64,000 nucleotides of DNA, taken from positions 431,771 through 495,770 of the forward strand of contig NW_005198091.1 of assembly GCF_000372725.1 (NCBI RefSeq), given 5' to 3'. The translations under genes were made by a program, and so were the position numbers. Below the pieces are notes generated by a model, which was not told where the DNA came from, ran no database searches, and was given only the letters and a program-made list of their open reading frames with translations. The stretch is from Emiliania huxleyi CCMP1516 (Eukaryota; Haptophyta; Isochrysidales; Noelaerhabdaceae). The first letter of the stretch is position 1, and the number at the start of each line of letters is the position of its first letter. Positions 1-12,310 of this stretch are shown here, one piece after another.

Positions 1-129
1 GAGGGGGCGGTCTGCTGCTAGGGGAAACCCGGAGCGCGGAGCCAACCCTCGGAGATCCGTGTTTACTTTACGGCCCTTTCCCTGCGAACGCGCACCCCCA
101 GGGCTAGGGCTCTCTTGCCCGCAACCCGA

Positions 130-300
130 TGCCAATCATCCGGCCCGCTGGGTGCGCTTCTCAGCTCCCTGGCCCTGGATGTGCGGTTGATGTTAGATGA
201 CTGCACTCCAAGTGCTCCAAGCACCCCGCAGTCTTCCTACCTTAAAACCCCTGTGTGGTGGCGGCGTGCCGTCCTCCCCTCCCTCCCTTTGGGTTGTCTG
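130..300 (+). repeat. dispersed repeat fragments (families A and B)
   Basis: Positions 135-190 read CCGGCCCGCTGGGTGCGCTT and continue through GGCCCTGGATGTG. The same string occurs at 38365-38420 on the + strand and at about 22745-22800 on the - strand (family B). Positions 236-300 contain GTGTGGTGGCGGCGTGCCGT, the core of family A, which recurs at least seven more times in this window. The two families abut here and lie close together near 38229-38420. Confidence 0.75.
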
Positions 301-431
301 TTTTTTCTCTAGTTTTTTTAGAGGTTCTCAAGAAAATAAAACGGTAAACGCGCGCGTCGTCCCGCGGCGTCCCCCCGCGCAACTGTCTCTTTTTCTTTTC
401 AGCCACGTGCCCACACTGCTTGCGTGTTGCT

Positions 432-467
432 CTGAGGGAGGGTGTAGAGGATGTAGAGTGTAGAGCA
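432..467 (+). mobile_element. solo terminus of the 43279-44156 element family
   Basis: The sequence CTGAGGGAGGGTGTAGAGGA and its continuation GTAGAGTGTAGAGC are identical to the first ~35 bp of the complete transposon at 43279. Only one end is present here. A third, diverged terminus in opposite orientation lies at about 41530-41566. Confidence 0.7.
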
Positions 468-1254
468 GGAAAAGAAACCACCACCACATGTGTCGAGCAG
501 GAAAAGAAACCAGTCCCGCATCAGGAGGCTTCCCTGAGCGTCACAGCTCGGTGATTGATCGCGCCGGCCGGACACCACTGAGTGAGACGTCCGTTCCGGG
601 CATTTGAACGCGACCTTCGGGGGCTCTATGGCTCAGACTGGACTCCTCTTGGTCCCTTCTGATGCCCTAGGCCACACCTGGGCCTTACCTGGGTTCTAAG
701 GGCCGGCCAGGGTTTGCCTCCCTAAAGGGGCCCGGAGGACCTTAAGAAAGTGAGCGCGAGGCCGTCCCGTTTTGATCTCTCGGTAAGTGGGCGCCCGCCC
801 GCCGCCTCTGAGGGGGCCGGGCCCCCTAGTCTGAAAACCAAAACAAGCTCGAAAACAGCCAAAATCAGCCTGCGAGAGAGGCACTGCCTGCGCGCCGCTG
901 ACCTCATGTCGGGGGATGTGTGCCGACACCAATACTGATCTAAAACCTGGAAACCCTTGTTCAAAGCCGACCCTAAGCGCCATCCTTCCTGCTCTCACCT
1001 GATGCTGCTTGTGCGTCCCCGCGCCGCCTCCTTGGCCCCCTTGGGCGTATTTTCTACTCCCAGTGGGGTCCCGTGGGCCCCCGGGCCCCTCTTGTTTTCT
1101 GTTTTCTTTTTTGTGTCGTGCGAGGGAGTTTTGTTGTAAAATTCTGTTTTTCAAAACGCCCGCCCGGCCCCCCACTCACCGAGAGAAGGGACGGCCCGAG
1201 GCAGAAGGGCAGGGACATAAACTGACACAAAGGCGTTGACCGACAGCGGTCGGA

Positions 1255-3391
1255 TTATCTGCTCGCCAGCATGGGGCAAAACGTCGCCACCTCGTTGTCT
1301 GGTATCTGGAAGGGTTTGTGATTTGCACATATGTGTGGCTGCAGCCTAAAGTCAGGTGCCAGGGCAACGGGCACGCCAACAAGATTCCGCCATCTGCGGC
1401 TGTCTGCTGCTTTATGGGCTAGCGATTGCGTGCCGTCCTCTATCTCGGACGCAACCTCGGTGAAGGAGGAGAAGTTGGAGCCGAGGATGAGGCGTGTCTT
1501 GCCGAGGTTCAGCAGGTCGATGTACGCGCGACGGACGGCCGATTCGTCGCGGGAGTCGCAACGTCTTGTCGTGAGGCGTCGGCGCTGATCAAGCGGTGTG
1601 TTGCAGTCCAACTGCCACTGACCGTTCGTCACAATGCGGCCCGGCAAGGCCGCCATCAGCCCCCGGTACGCCTCCTCGCTATCCGCGGCGAGGTAAAAGG
1701 TTGTGCTGTTGTCCAAGGCCGCGAGCGCCTTTGCCTTGGTGGCAAAGGCCGTCCAGTGGGAAGACTTCCTCGCCTTTTGGAGGTTCGCGATGGCGGTGGG
1801 GCCATACTCGAGGTTCGCGGCTTTCGCCGCAGACACGCTCGTGGACGTTAATGGCCTCTCCTGCGAAAAGGGGAAGACGCTCCGCACGTGCATGCCGACC
1901 ATCGATGATGTGGCGATGACCTGCTTGGCCACGAAAGGGAGCGGAGACAGCTGGCGCAGGTGGTGGCGAGCGTGCTTCCAGTTTCCAAACGGATGGTTCA
2001 TGAGGAAGGCACTAATGAAGTGCACGACGCGCTTGTCGTCGTCAAAGGCTGTGGTCATGTTGGCGAGCTGCTGCTGCGTCTTACCGCTCGCCGCTTCCAT
2101 CACATAGTCCACCTGTAGCGCTGCGCTGAGGTCCACCTCTGGATGCACCGGGCGGTCTCGCAGGGCGAATGGGAAGGGTTTCTGACACAGGTTGCGCAAG
2201 CTAATGTTGCAATGCGCGTCCGGTATCCACTCAACAATGAGCGGACGTCCCACGTGAGCCGCCACCGACATGGCGGAGGCTAGGGCTCGTAGCCGGTTGC
2301 CCAGCCCGTTCCTTGGCTGAACCACAAGGGGCGCCCTTGCGAGTGACGGGCCGCCCTCTCGCAGCGGCGATGCGTCGGCCGACGGTGGCCGGTCTATACT
2401 TGTCCGCTTGCTCCTGTGCGTTTGAGCTGGCAACGACGCCTCCCCGCAGGCCGCACGCTCCGTGCCTCGGGCCTCCACCTCATCCGCCCCGCTCGCCATC
2501 CGTGCCAAGCGTTGGTCGACATCCAACGCGGCACGCTCCGTGATGCGCTCAAACCAGTCCCGGGCGGCACGGCTGCGCTCGTCCACCCACGTCGCATTGG
2601 CTCCTTGCCGTCGCATAAATTCCTCCATCTTGTCGAGGTTGATGACCACAAAGGGAAACTGCAAAGCGCCAAGCAATGGCGCGGAGGCGCAAGGCGGAAA
2701 GCGGCTCTTTACCTCGTGCAAGCCGAGGATTGGGATGGAGCCGGCTGCGGCAGCCTCATACCTGTGGAGGTGCGCTCGGTGTGAGTGCGGCTGAGTGGAT
2801 GGAGGAGCTTTGGGATGGAGCCTGTGCGCTATGGCAGAGGCGTGTGGATCCGAGGGCAGGGCTGCGGGCTATGAGACCGCACCAGCGGAAGCACTCGGCG
2901 GCATTGCCTGCTGGTTGCAGGGTGAACTTGCTCTTGAGTAGCACGCTACGTGAGTCGGCGTAGGAGAGCGGTGTGGCAGAGCCGATGTAAATGCCTTGCG
3001 GTGCATGCGGTCCGGAGGAGCACTCCATCTGCACCGCGCCTGCCATGGAGCGGCTGCTGTCGTGCGCGACCCACTTGGTGGTCTCGTAGACAAAGCCACA
3101 AGAGCCCTTCAGCCAGGCCCTGGCGTAGTTGAACCAAATCTGCCGGCCTGAGCGCGTCTTCGAGGCAACGAGGTTGAACACAAAGGGGCGCTCCGAGGCC
3201 GGCGTGGCGAGGGCTTCGGCGCGCGACACGCTCTTCATGTTCGAATTCATGAATAGCGGCAGGAATACCGGCGCGTTCGGCCCGTTGAGGTCATCCGCCG
3301 CCCCCGGGTACATCAGCAGCGTTGAGTTTGAGCGATCCGACGCCTGGAATGGCTCCACGCCTTTGCGACCACAGTTCTCGTCCGAAAAGAC
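1255..3391 (-). CDS. exostosin + fucosyltransferase-like glycosyltransferase (C-terminal part of a three-domain protein)
   Basis: Two exons are visible: 2883-3391 and 1255-2761, joined across a 121-bp GT-AG intron (2762-2882). Splicing restores AECFRW|YEAAAAGSIPIL followed by PFVVINLDKMEEF, the classic exostosin (GT47) C-terminal sugar-nucleotide segment. About 100 residues later a second domain starts with QPRNGLGNRLRALASAM and contains GMHVRS. This pattern (RxGxGNRL, HxR) is that of the GT23/GT65-like fucosyltransferase fold. The product would act in the Golgi on extracellular glycans; donor and acceptor sugars cannot be told from sequence. The 5' side runs through a C-homopolymer at 3392 that encodes polyproline or forms an acceptor tract. 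Just beyond lies the assembly artefact, and then the N-terminal half at 4031-5460 in a compatible frame. I treat the two halves as one gene. Confidence 0.75.
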
Positions 3392-4030
3392 CTGGGGGGG
3401 GGGGGGGGGTCCAGCGACCTGAGGCCCGAAGGGTCCCAAAAAACCCGGGGGGGGGGGGGGGGGCCAACCACCTGGGGCCCCAAGGGAGGGGATGGGAACC
3501 CAAACCCCATGAACCCCTCCCCCCCCGGGTTTTTGGCCCAGGGTCCCCCATGGGCCCCCAGGGGCCCTTTAAACAACGGGGAAATTTGGAACCCTTGGAC
3601 CACTTAAAAAAGGGGCCCCCTAAATGGGGCCCCAAAACCCCCCCCGGGGGTTTTCCCCAAGGAGGGCCAAAGGTTTCTCCTTTGGGGACCCGGGTCAGCA
3701 TTCCTTTTAAACCCCCCGGAGTTTCCAAAAAAAACCCCCCAAAACCAACCCTGGGGGGGACCTTGACCACTGCCGACCCCCCCCAAATCCAACCGGGATC
3801 CAAAACCCCCCCCGCCCTGGGCCTTTCATTTATGAAAAAAGAAAAACCCGGATTTTGGGGCCCCCATACTTGCGCAACCTTGGGAGGGGGGGAAAAAGGC
3901 TCCCCCCCCTCCCAAAAGGGGGGGNNNNNNNNNNNNNNNNNNNNNNNNNNNNNNNNNNNNNNNNNNNNNNNNNNNNNNNNNNNNNNNNNNNNNNNNNNNN
4001 NNNNNNNNNNNNNNNNNNNNNNNNGGGGGG
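3392..4030. other. assembly artefact: smeared duplicate read end plus 100-N gap
   Basis: Positions 3925-4024 are exactly 100 N. Positions 3463-3924 are a degraded copy of about 4031-4490: order and spacing of landmarks match (for example TGCGCAACCTTGG occurs in both), but mixed bases have collapsed into runs of A, C, G and T. This is what a Sanger trace looks like after polymerase slippage in the G/C run at 3396-3408. No biology should be read from this stretch; the true locus probably joins the G-run directly to 4031. Confidence 0.85.
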
Positions 4031-5460
4031 TCGAGCGACGTGAGGCCGGAAGGGAGTGGATGGCAGCACAAGCCGCATGACGCCTTCGCCGTCCGGCTTT
4101 TCGGCCAGTGCTCCAGCATGTGCTCCGAGGGCAGCTTGAACGACGGGTGAATCTTGGAGCCGTTGGACGACTTAAAGACGGGCACCCATAACTGGAGCAC
4201 GAGATCGCACTCAGTGGCTATCGCCGACGGAGGCACAAGCGTTACTCCTTGCGGCACCGGCGTCAGCATCGCTTTAGACGCCACGGTAGTTTCGAGAGAG
4301 AGCACGCGATAACGAACCTGTGGCGGTACATTGACGACTGCCGACGCACCCGAAGTCGACGCGTGATCGAAATCGCCCCCGGCCATGGCCATTCGATTGA
4401 TGAGAAAGGAGAAGCGCGGATTTGGAGGCACGCATACGTGCGCAACCTTGGCAGGCGGCGATAAGGGCTCGTCCACGTCGCAAACGGTGGCGAGTTCTCG
4501 AAAGTTGCTGTCGACCTCTGCAGTATGCTCCCCTTGCAAGGGCTCGCCGCCGCTGCAGCCGACTCTGTCGGCCGCCGAAGTCAAGCACGCCGTTTCGTCG
4601 GCATCGAGGCGTGGGTGCAAAGCGCCCTGGAGCCAACCGACGTCGCCTTTGGCGAGCAGCGCGTTGCTCGTGCACCGGAAGAAGGCTGGACTAATCTCGT
4701 GCAGCTGCTGCGACATCACCTGAAGACTGTATGCGGTCCTCTCCAAGGTGGATCGGCTCGCTGTGCGACCCATCTCGGGGAAGCGGCGCTCAACGCTGCG
4801 CACTGTGCACGCCGGCGGCCGCAGCAGGACCACGACACGCAGGTCGACGCCCGCCTCCTCGCTCAGCCCCGACAGTATCCTAACGTCGGGCTGAAGCGAC
4901 ACGTGCGTGCCAAAGTTCGGGTACGACACCATCCCGACCCCGTTGTGCTCTGTGCCGCAGTTGAGAAAGACCAGAGTCGGCTTTCGGCTCGCGCGGAGCC
5001 GCTCCCGGACGGTGCGGAGGCGATGGGCAAAGGCAGAGGCGAGCAGGCTGTGCCGCCCGCCAAAGAAGAGCGAGGTTGGAGAGGTGCCGTTTGCGAACAG
5101 TAGGCTTGACAGCGTCGCATCCTCCACGCAGAGCACTTGAGCGCGTTTGCCCTCGGATGTGCCAGAATCGGAGCAGCTTCGGAACCACTGCTGCCAGACG
5201 TGGTGCCCAGAACCCTCCACCCCCATCACAAAGATGAATCGGACGTTTGCGTCAGAGATCTTCTTCGTCTTCCCCCTCAAAACCAGGCTCGAGTACCATC
5301 CGGCGTCCCCCCGTTCTGCCACGGGGACGTCGCCCACAGCAGCGTCCTGCAGAGCCAGGGCTTTTGCCCACCGCTCCGGGTGCAGAACCTGCGCGGCAGC
5401 AAATGAGGCGAGCACCGCGAGCATGGTCGCACGCATCGCACTGGCTGGGCGCATCGTCAT
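4031..5460 (-). CDS. secreted/Golgi sulfotransferase-like protein, N-terminal part of the same three-domain gene
   Basis: Start chosen at the ATG at 5460. It gives MTMRPASAMRATMLAVLASF, a signal peptide or signal anchor, whereas longer starts add an unlikely leader. A P-loop-like FIFVMGVEGSGHHVW near residue 75 matches the 5'-phosphosulfate (PAPS) loop type. VVVLLRPPACTVRSVERRF about 140 residues later matches the 3'-phosphate-binding type. After roughly 350 residues the protein changes to an exostosin-like N-terminal region (VRYRVLSLETTVASKAML, then LVLQLWVPVFKSSNG). It continues in frame toward the 1255-3391 exons. A sulfotransferase-exostosin-fucosyltransferase fusion is therefore likely. 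The alternative, two adjacent genes, cannot be excluded because the junction lies at the artefact. Confidence 0.65.
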
Positions 5461-6059
5461 CGCGCGTTCTTCCAGCCTGGGGGGGCCCGCAGGACATGTC
5501 GGAGTTTGGAGGAAAGACAAATCCGCGGCCGTAATCAACAACAAAGCTCCCTCGCACGACACTGCGCTTAGAAGATCGGCCCGCGAGGAATGCTAGTCTG
5601 AGCCCGATCCGTCGCAGTGCTCTTGCGTTCGGCGGTTAGTGGTGCACAAACCCCGAGAAACCCTTCGCAGTCGCTCCTCATCGCAAACCCTGTCACTGAG
5701 AGAGAGTAGCTTGACTTTTGTTTTTTTGAGCGCCTTCGTTGTTAATAATACAAGCCAATGGTCCCTGGTCGCAGTCATTCACACACACACGCCGCACCGC
5801 ACCGTGCGCCCGCCCAGGGCGGGAAAGAGTTTGTTTTTTTGCCCAGTCAGCAGTCTTCCTCCTTGGAATGCATACATGTTGGCGACCGAGGAGACAGGGA
5901 TTTTAACAAGAAAGAAACAAACGGGGTGCGGGAGGACGGCACGCCGCCACCACACAAGGGAGAGGAGTGTGGTGCCATCCGGCGTTACATGTATTCCACA
6001 GGTGTTCGCGCGTTTTTGTCCGGCGCCCGACTTGTTGCGCACACATCGATAGGAATCCT
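5461..6059. other. intergenic, dispersed repeats
   Basis: This 600-bp spacer lies between the divergent genes at 5460 (-) and 6060 (+). It carries GAGCCCGATCCGTCGCAGTG at about 5602, with related sequence to 5700. The same block recurs at 57836-57935 (family D). Positions 5936-5985 hold an inverted partial copy of family A. A short AAAGCTCCCTCGCACGACAC near 5545 recurs at 38670. No gene is supported. Confidence 0.6.
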
Positions 6060-6815
6060 ATGTTGCGCACCGCCCAGCAACTTTCGCCGACGGCTCATCG
6101 CTTGCCCTCCAGTCCGCTGCCGACGGCTCATCGCTCGCCCACCAGTCCACTGCCGACGCTTTATCGCTCGCCTGCCAGCCCACTGCTCCACTCGCACTAC
6201 CACTATAATCGCTCGCGGCTGCCGCGCTCTCGTGCCGACCCGTGCCTCTCCAAGGTGGAGCCGTCGGCCACGTTTCTGCTGGTCGCGACGGCGTACGAGC
6301 AGACGCACAAGGCGCAGGGCGTACTAGCTGACGCCGGCTTCTACGCCGAGGCAGCGGGAAGGGTGCTGGTGGAGCCAGCGGTGCAGGACAGCCGCATCTA
6401 CGACCCGTGGGCGGCTGGGTGGCGCGGGCTATCGCTCTCTGACTACTGGACGCTCACCACACTGTGCAGGAGCACGCGACTGATGCGGCTCAAACCGTTC
6501 CTGCTCCACGCAACCGCCTCCGCGCTGGCCCACTCGCGCGTCGACCTTCACGTCCTCTCGCGACTCAACCAGCCGCTGATGCTGCGGGGGATGGCGCGCT
6601 CACTGGCGGTGGACGCGTCGGCCGAGGAGGCGCGCAGCTACTTTCGCGAGGCGGTGGCCGCGGCGGCCAGGCGGAAGGATGGCAGCGACGCGCCACGGCT
6701 GGTCGTCCTTCATGACTTGAAGCGCCATCGTCCGGGCGACTATGCGCGGATCCGAATGGAGACACCGCTGCCTCTGATGCAGCAAGCGCACGCCCTGGTG
6801 CCGCAAGACACTTGA
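6060..6815 (+). CDS. hypothetical protein, 251 residues
   Basis: I do not recognise this protein. The ATG at 6060 is the first that avoids repeat-derived sequence. The first 50 residues are a low-complexity stretch made of three 11-residue repeats (PTAHRLPSSPL and variants). The remaining ~190 residues have ordinary composition, with SKVEPSATFLLVATAYEQ, an alternation of Leu/Ala helices and APRLVVLHDLKRHRPGDYA near the end. There is no signal peptide or membrane segment. It could be one exon of a longer gene, since a typical donor or acceptor at either end cannot be excluded. Confidence 0.4.
   Translation: MLRTAQQLSPTAHRLPSSPLPTAHRSPTSPLPTLYRSPASPLLHSHYHYNRSRLPRSRADPCLSKVEPSATFLLVATAYEQTHKAQGVLADAGFYAEAAGRVLVEPAVQDSRIYDPWAAGWRGLSLSDYWTLTTLCRSTRLMRLKPFLLHATASALAHSRVDLHVLSRLNQPLMLRGMARSLAVDASAEEARSYFREAVAAAARRKDGSDAPRLVVLHDLKRHRPGDYARIRMETPLPLMQQAHALVPQDT
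6088..6190 (+). repeat. 33-bp tandem repeat, three units
   Basis: Three consecutive copies begin CGACGGCTCATCGCTTGCCC, CGACGGCTCATCGCTCGCCC and CGACGCTTTATCGCTCGCCT. The unit length is a multiple of three, so the reading frame of the overlapping ORF is kept and the array encodes an 11-residue Pro/Ser/His repeat. Confidence 0.8.
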
Positions 6816-6914
6816 TGGGACAGGCGGAGGCGGGATTGTTACACCTCTGGCTGTGAACAGGCGCACAGCGCCCGGTCGTTTGCTTGCGTGCAGTGGCGGA
6901 CGGAGGGGAGCCCG

Positions 6915-7385
6915 ATGCAGTCGACCGCAGCTTTCGGCCGATGCGCGAACGCCCTCGCCGGGGCCTCCCTCTCCCGCATGGTCTCAGCAGCCGGGCCATA
7001 TCCAGTGACCGAGGCGGTTCTCCTCAGTGACCTGATCGAGGGCAACTCGGACACGCTGCACAGAAGCGCGGCGCACGCGGCGGCGAAGGCGGTGCTCTTC
7101 AGCCGGCTGCGCCTCTCGCCGCTGCAGCGCGCGTTCCGCGCCGTGAACGATTCGGGCGTGCGGGCGATGCTCGAGCTGCACGTGTGCGCGCGTGCCGCCA
7201 TCGTCGTCACTTGTGCCCACCCGCAGCTCATGGCGGCGTTCGGCGTCGAGGGACCCGCTGCAGGGCAGCGGTCGAACTGCTTGGGCTGTGTCAAGGCAAA
7301 CAGTGGCTTCACGCGACACCTCGTAGAGACGCGCGCGAGGCTGCAGGCCCGCGCGCACCAGAGCCTGCGGACATACTCGTGGTAA
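6915..7385 (+). CDS. hypothetical protein, 156 residues
   Basis: This ORF starts MQSTAAFGRCANALAGASLS and contains ordinary-looking sequence such as VTEAVLLSDLIEGNSDTLH and RLSPLQRAFRAVNDSGVRAM. I recognise no family. It has four cysteines, no signal peptide and no clear membrane segment. It lies 100 bp after the end of the 6060-6815 ORF in the same orientation, and the two may be exons of one gene. Confidence 0.35.
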   Translation: MQSTAAFGRCANALAGASLSRMVSAAGPYPVTEAVLLSDLIEGNSDTLHRSAAHAAAKAVLFSRLRLSPLQRAFRAVNDSGVRAMLELHVCARAAIVVTCAHPQLMAAFGVEGPAAGQRSNCLGCVKANSGFTRHLVETRARLQARAHQSLRTYSW

Positions 7386-7573
7386 TTATTTTTGCCCGGC
7401 GGCATGGTGGAGATGGGCGAGAGAGATTCGCTCTCCCGTCTCCGTTTTTATATGTGTTTTTTGTGTTCTCAGTTTTGGGGGTCGAGGGTCGTCCCACGTC
7501 CGCATCCGGCGGCACTAACGACGCGCACTGAGCTTTTCGTGCGACTACCGACATCTGACGCGTGTTCATGCGG

Positions 7574-7683
7574 TGCAGTTGGCGACGGTATATCATTTCC
7601 CACTGTGCCACGTCGCCCATCCCGCCGGATGGGCGACGTGGCATAGTGGGAAATGATATATTGCAATACCGTCGCCAACTGCA
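7574..7683. repeat. near-perfect 110-bp hairpin (miniature inverted-repeat or pre-miRNA-like)
   Basis: The left arm TGCAGTTGGCGACGGTATAT... and the right arm ending ATACCGTCGCCAACTGCA pair over about 50 bp. There is one mismatch, one 8-nt bulge and a loop of about 6 nt (CGCCGG). ATGCGG (TGCGG if the terminal A of the right arm is counted in the element) immediately flanks both sides, which suggests a short target duplication. It sits in the spacer just 3' of the propeller gene and is far too symmetric to be coding. Confidence 0.85.
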
Positions 7684-7868
7684 TGCGGGGATGGGGATGG
7701 GGATGCGCGTGATAGGTGCGGCGTTGCGCGCGTTGAGACCCGCGTCGGCAGCGTGGCGAATCCCGGTGCCAGGGCTGCGTGACCTCGAGCTGCGCTCCAC
7801 GCTTGTGTCGGCCGGACCGACATGCATGCGATTCCGTCGATCCACACCACCGTGCCGGTCCGCGAACT

Positions 7869-10091
<2,223 letters not shown>

Positions 10092-10662
10092 GTCGGAGGG
10101 CGAGAGAAAATGGGTGCATGATGCAGGAAGCGAGAAAAGGTTAACCGAAGTGGCCCCAAGCTGGGAAAGTGGGAATCCGACCCGCGAGGAACCGGCGCTG
10201 TTTTGGCTAACTCTTCGCTATTAGTGATCAGGAAATTACTAATTAGAGACAGAGTAAGGAGTAAGAATGTGTGAAAATAACGCACGGGCCCTCAGCGGAG
10301 CTGGGAATACATGTAGGAGAGTAGGACCGCCGAGTGATCCGTGGGATAGCTAGAAACCATGTGCCAGAGAGCCAGAGAGAATGCGCTGTTTTGTGTGGAT
10401 TGAGCGCACGCACTGGCCACAGCACGTCATCTCATGCGAATTGCCTTGCGATGAGGGATCTCTGGGGCAGGAGCGGAGGGGAGGGAGAGGGCGGCTCGCA
10501 CGCTGCGCACTCCGACGACCGACGTGCCTCTCCCCAGCCTGTGCGCAGCCGTGCCGCATTATACATTCTCAGTACGTAAAATCACAAAAGCAGGAAGCGG
10601 GCTATAGGGAGATAGCATACACGTACTTTGTGCACACAGATAAAGTTTTCCGCTTGCCCCTC

Positions 10663-12245
10663 TCAGAAAGGCAGGCGCCTGGCGCCTTGCGGCCAGACGA
10701 GCGACCCCGCGTTCGACTCGCCGATGAGGCAGTCGATCGAGATGTCCGCCGAGAGGCCCGAGTAGGAGACACGTCGGTTGCCGAACGGGTCCAGGAATGA
10801 TTTGGAGAGCTCCAGCAGGCCGCGGTAAAAGAGAGAGATCACGCCCGTCATTGGGATAGCAAAGATGCCGAGGTGCGGGTACAGCCCGAACGGCGCGATC
10901 AGCAGCAGGATGTCCACTAGGCAGTGGGTGAAGTGCACATACGCAAGCGGCATGCGGGCGGCAAGCTCATCGGGGATGCTCATGCAGGCTGCGCGCAGGT
11001 CGCAGCACTTGCCGAGCGCAACCTGCTCGAAGCCCGCCCCTCCGGTCAGCACGCCCTTTGCACGCGCCGCCGCAAGCCGCGAGGTGACCCAGCCCAGCAC
11101 CACGAGGTACCTGTGCGACGGGGCGCGAGGGATGCGGGTGGGGCAAGGTCGCCGCCGCCGGTATCGTGTCTCAGCTGTATCTCGGCTTCACGTCGGCTAT
11201 ATCTCGGCTGTGTCTCGCGCCATCGCGAGGGCGGCAGTGCCACGCCGACGAGGGTGTCGTACTCGCGCCGGTTGAGCAGGCCGCGCTCGAGGAGACGGTC
11301 GAGGCCGGGCGCCTGCAGAGGACGTGTCCAGCGCGCGTCAGGGACACGTCTTGGGCAGGCTGCGGTGCAGCGGTCGAGGCGGAGCCGTGCGCGAGACGCG
11401 GTCAAAGGAGAGCAGCAGCCTCACCTGGCCACACCAGCGCGGCTGCGCTCAGAGGGCAGGGGTGCTGGCCGAGCAGCCCGAGGGACGGCGGGCGGCCGCG
11501 CCGATGCGATCGCCGTCTGGCTGCCCGCCCGCACCGTCTTGCGGTAGCAGATGTCCGCGTAGAACAGCACGTGCAGCAGGCGGAGGTTGCGCGCCGTCGA
11601 CTCGAGCAGCTCGAGCGCCTCCGCGTCGAGGCCGCCGTCGTCGCTGCGCCGGGCGTGCGACGCGCAGAGCAGGCCGATGTCGTTCAGCCGCCCTTGCAGC
11701 GACCGCGTCAGCTTGTACGAGCGCCGCCAGAAGTCATGCGAGTGGCCCACAAAGAATGTGGTGACGAACGTCGTTAGCGTAAGCAAGTAGTTGTAGCCGT
11801 CGGAGACGGCGAAAAAGGGCTGACCAAAGGTGTGCTCCTTTGGCAGCCGCCACCAGGGCAGCGACGGGTCCGCCCACCGCGCGACGGAGAGGAGGACGGT
11901 CGGCACGAGCATATGATACAGCGCCGTCCGCCAGAGCCGCTCGATAATGGTGCCCTCCCACTGCTGCCACGGCCGCTTCTGATGCGAGTAGTACTGCGGT
12001 ATAATAGGACCGTAGCCGTGGGTGCGCACCGCTCGGTCGATGACGGAGTCGATCTCGTCATAGTCCGCCTTGGTGGGCGGGTTCAGCTCTTTCGGCATCA
12101 GCTCGCCCTGGGATGACGAGCGGTAGGCGAACGGGTCGAGCTTTGGGCTGAGCTTCGGGCTGAACATGCTCTCGGCGGCGGTGGTGGGCGCGGATCCTCC
12201 AGCGGCAGCGATGAGCGCGATCGCGAGGAGGCATGAGGCCTTCAT
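10663..12245 (-). CDS. bestrophin family anion channel, 4 exons
   Basis: Exons are 11535-12245, 11398-11424, 11269-11312 and 10663-11110; phases agree and give 409 residues. MKASCLLAIALIAAAGGSAP is an N-terminal signal or transit segment. The core matches bestrophins (UPF0187): LLTLTTFVTTFFVGHSHDFW, VRLLLSFDR, RYLVVLGWVTSRL, then YVHFTHCLVDILLLIAPFGL and the near-diagnostic LLELSKSFLDPFGNR with an IDCLIGESNAGS tail. Bestrophins form pentameric Cl-/HCO3- channels. In algae, thylakoid and plasma-membrane members take part in bicarbonate supply and ion homeostasis; which applies here is not shown. The 27-bp second exon is unusually small. Intron 3 starts with GC, and it carries an 11-bp-period tract (sense CCGAGATATAG-type). 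Confidence 0.88.
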
Positions 12246-12310
12246 GGCGACCGCAGCAACGGCTGTCTGGTATAGCCCCTGCGGACACCGTGACTCAACC
12301 GCGCACACAC

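Larger units (their letters stand above)
1..1254. other. intergenic, dispersed repeats, no supported gene
   Basis: No ORF here has domain-like composition and the possible reading frames are arginine/proline-rich shadows. The stretch holds fragments of several repeat families seen elsewhere in the window: positions 130-300, the element terminus at 432-467, and a short segment near 1115-1145 that matches, in reverse complement, sequence near 38656 and 5536. It lies downstream of the glycosyltransferase gene that ends at 1255. Confidence 0.6.

Noticed and set aside
600-640. Short TTTGAACGC similarity to the 3' part of 5.8S rRNA
   Set aside because: The match is under 12 bp and nothing on either side resembles 5.8S, ITS or LSU rRNA.
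3322-4080. Apparent proline/glycine-rich coding exon and a tandem duplication
   Set aside because: The sequence is a noisy copy of 4031-4490 next to a placeholder gap, so it is an assembly artefact.
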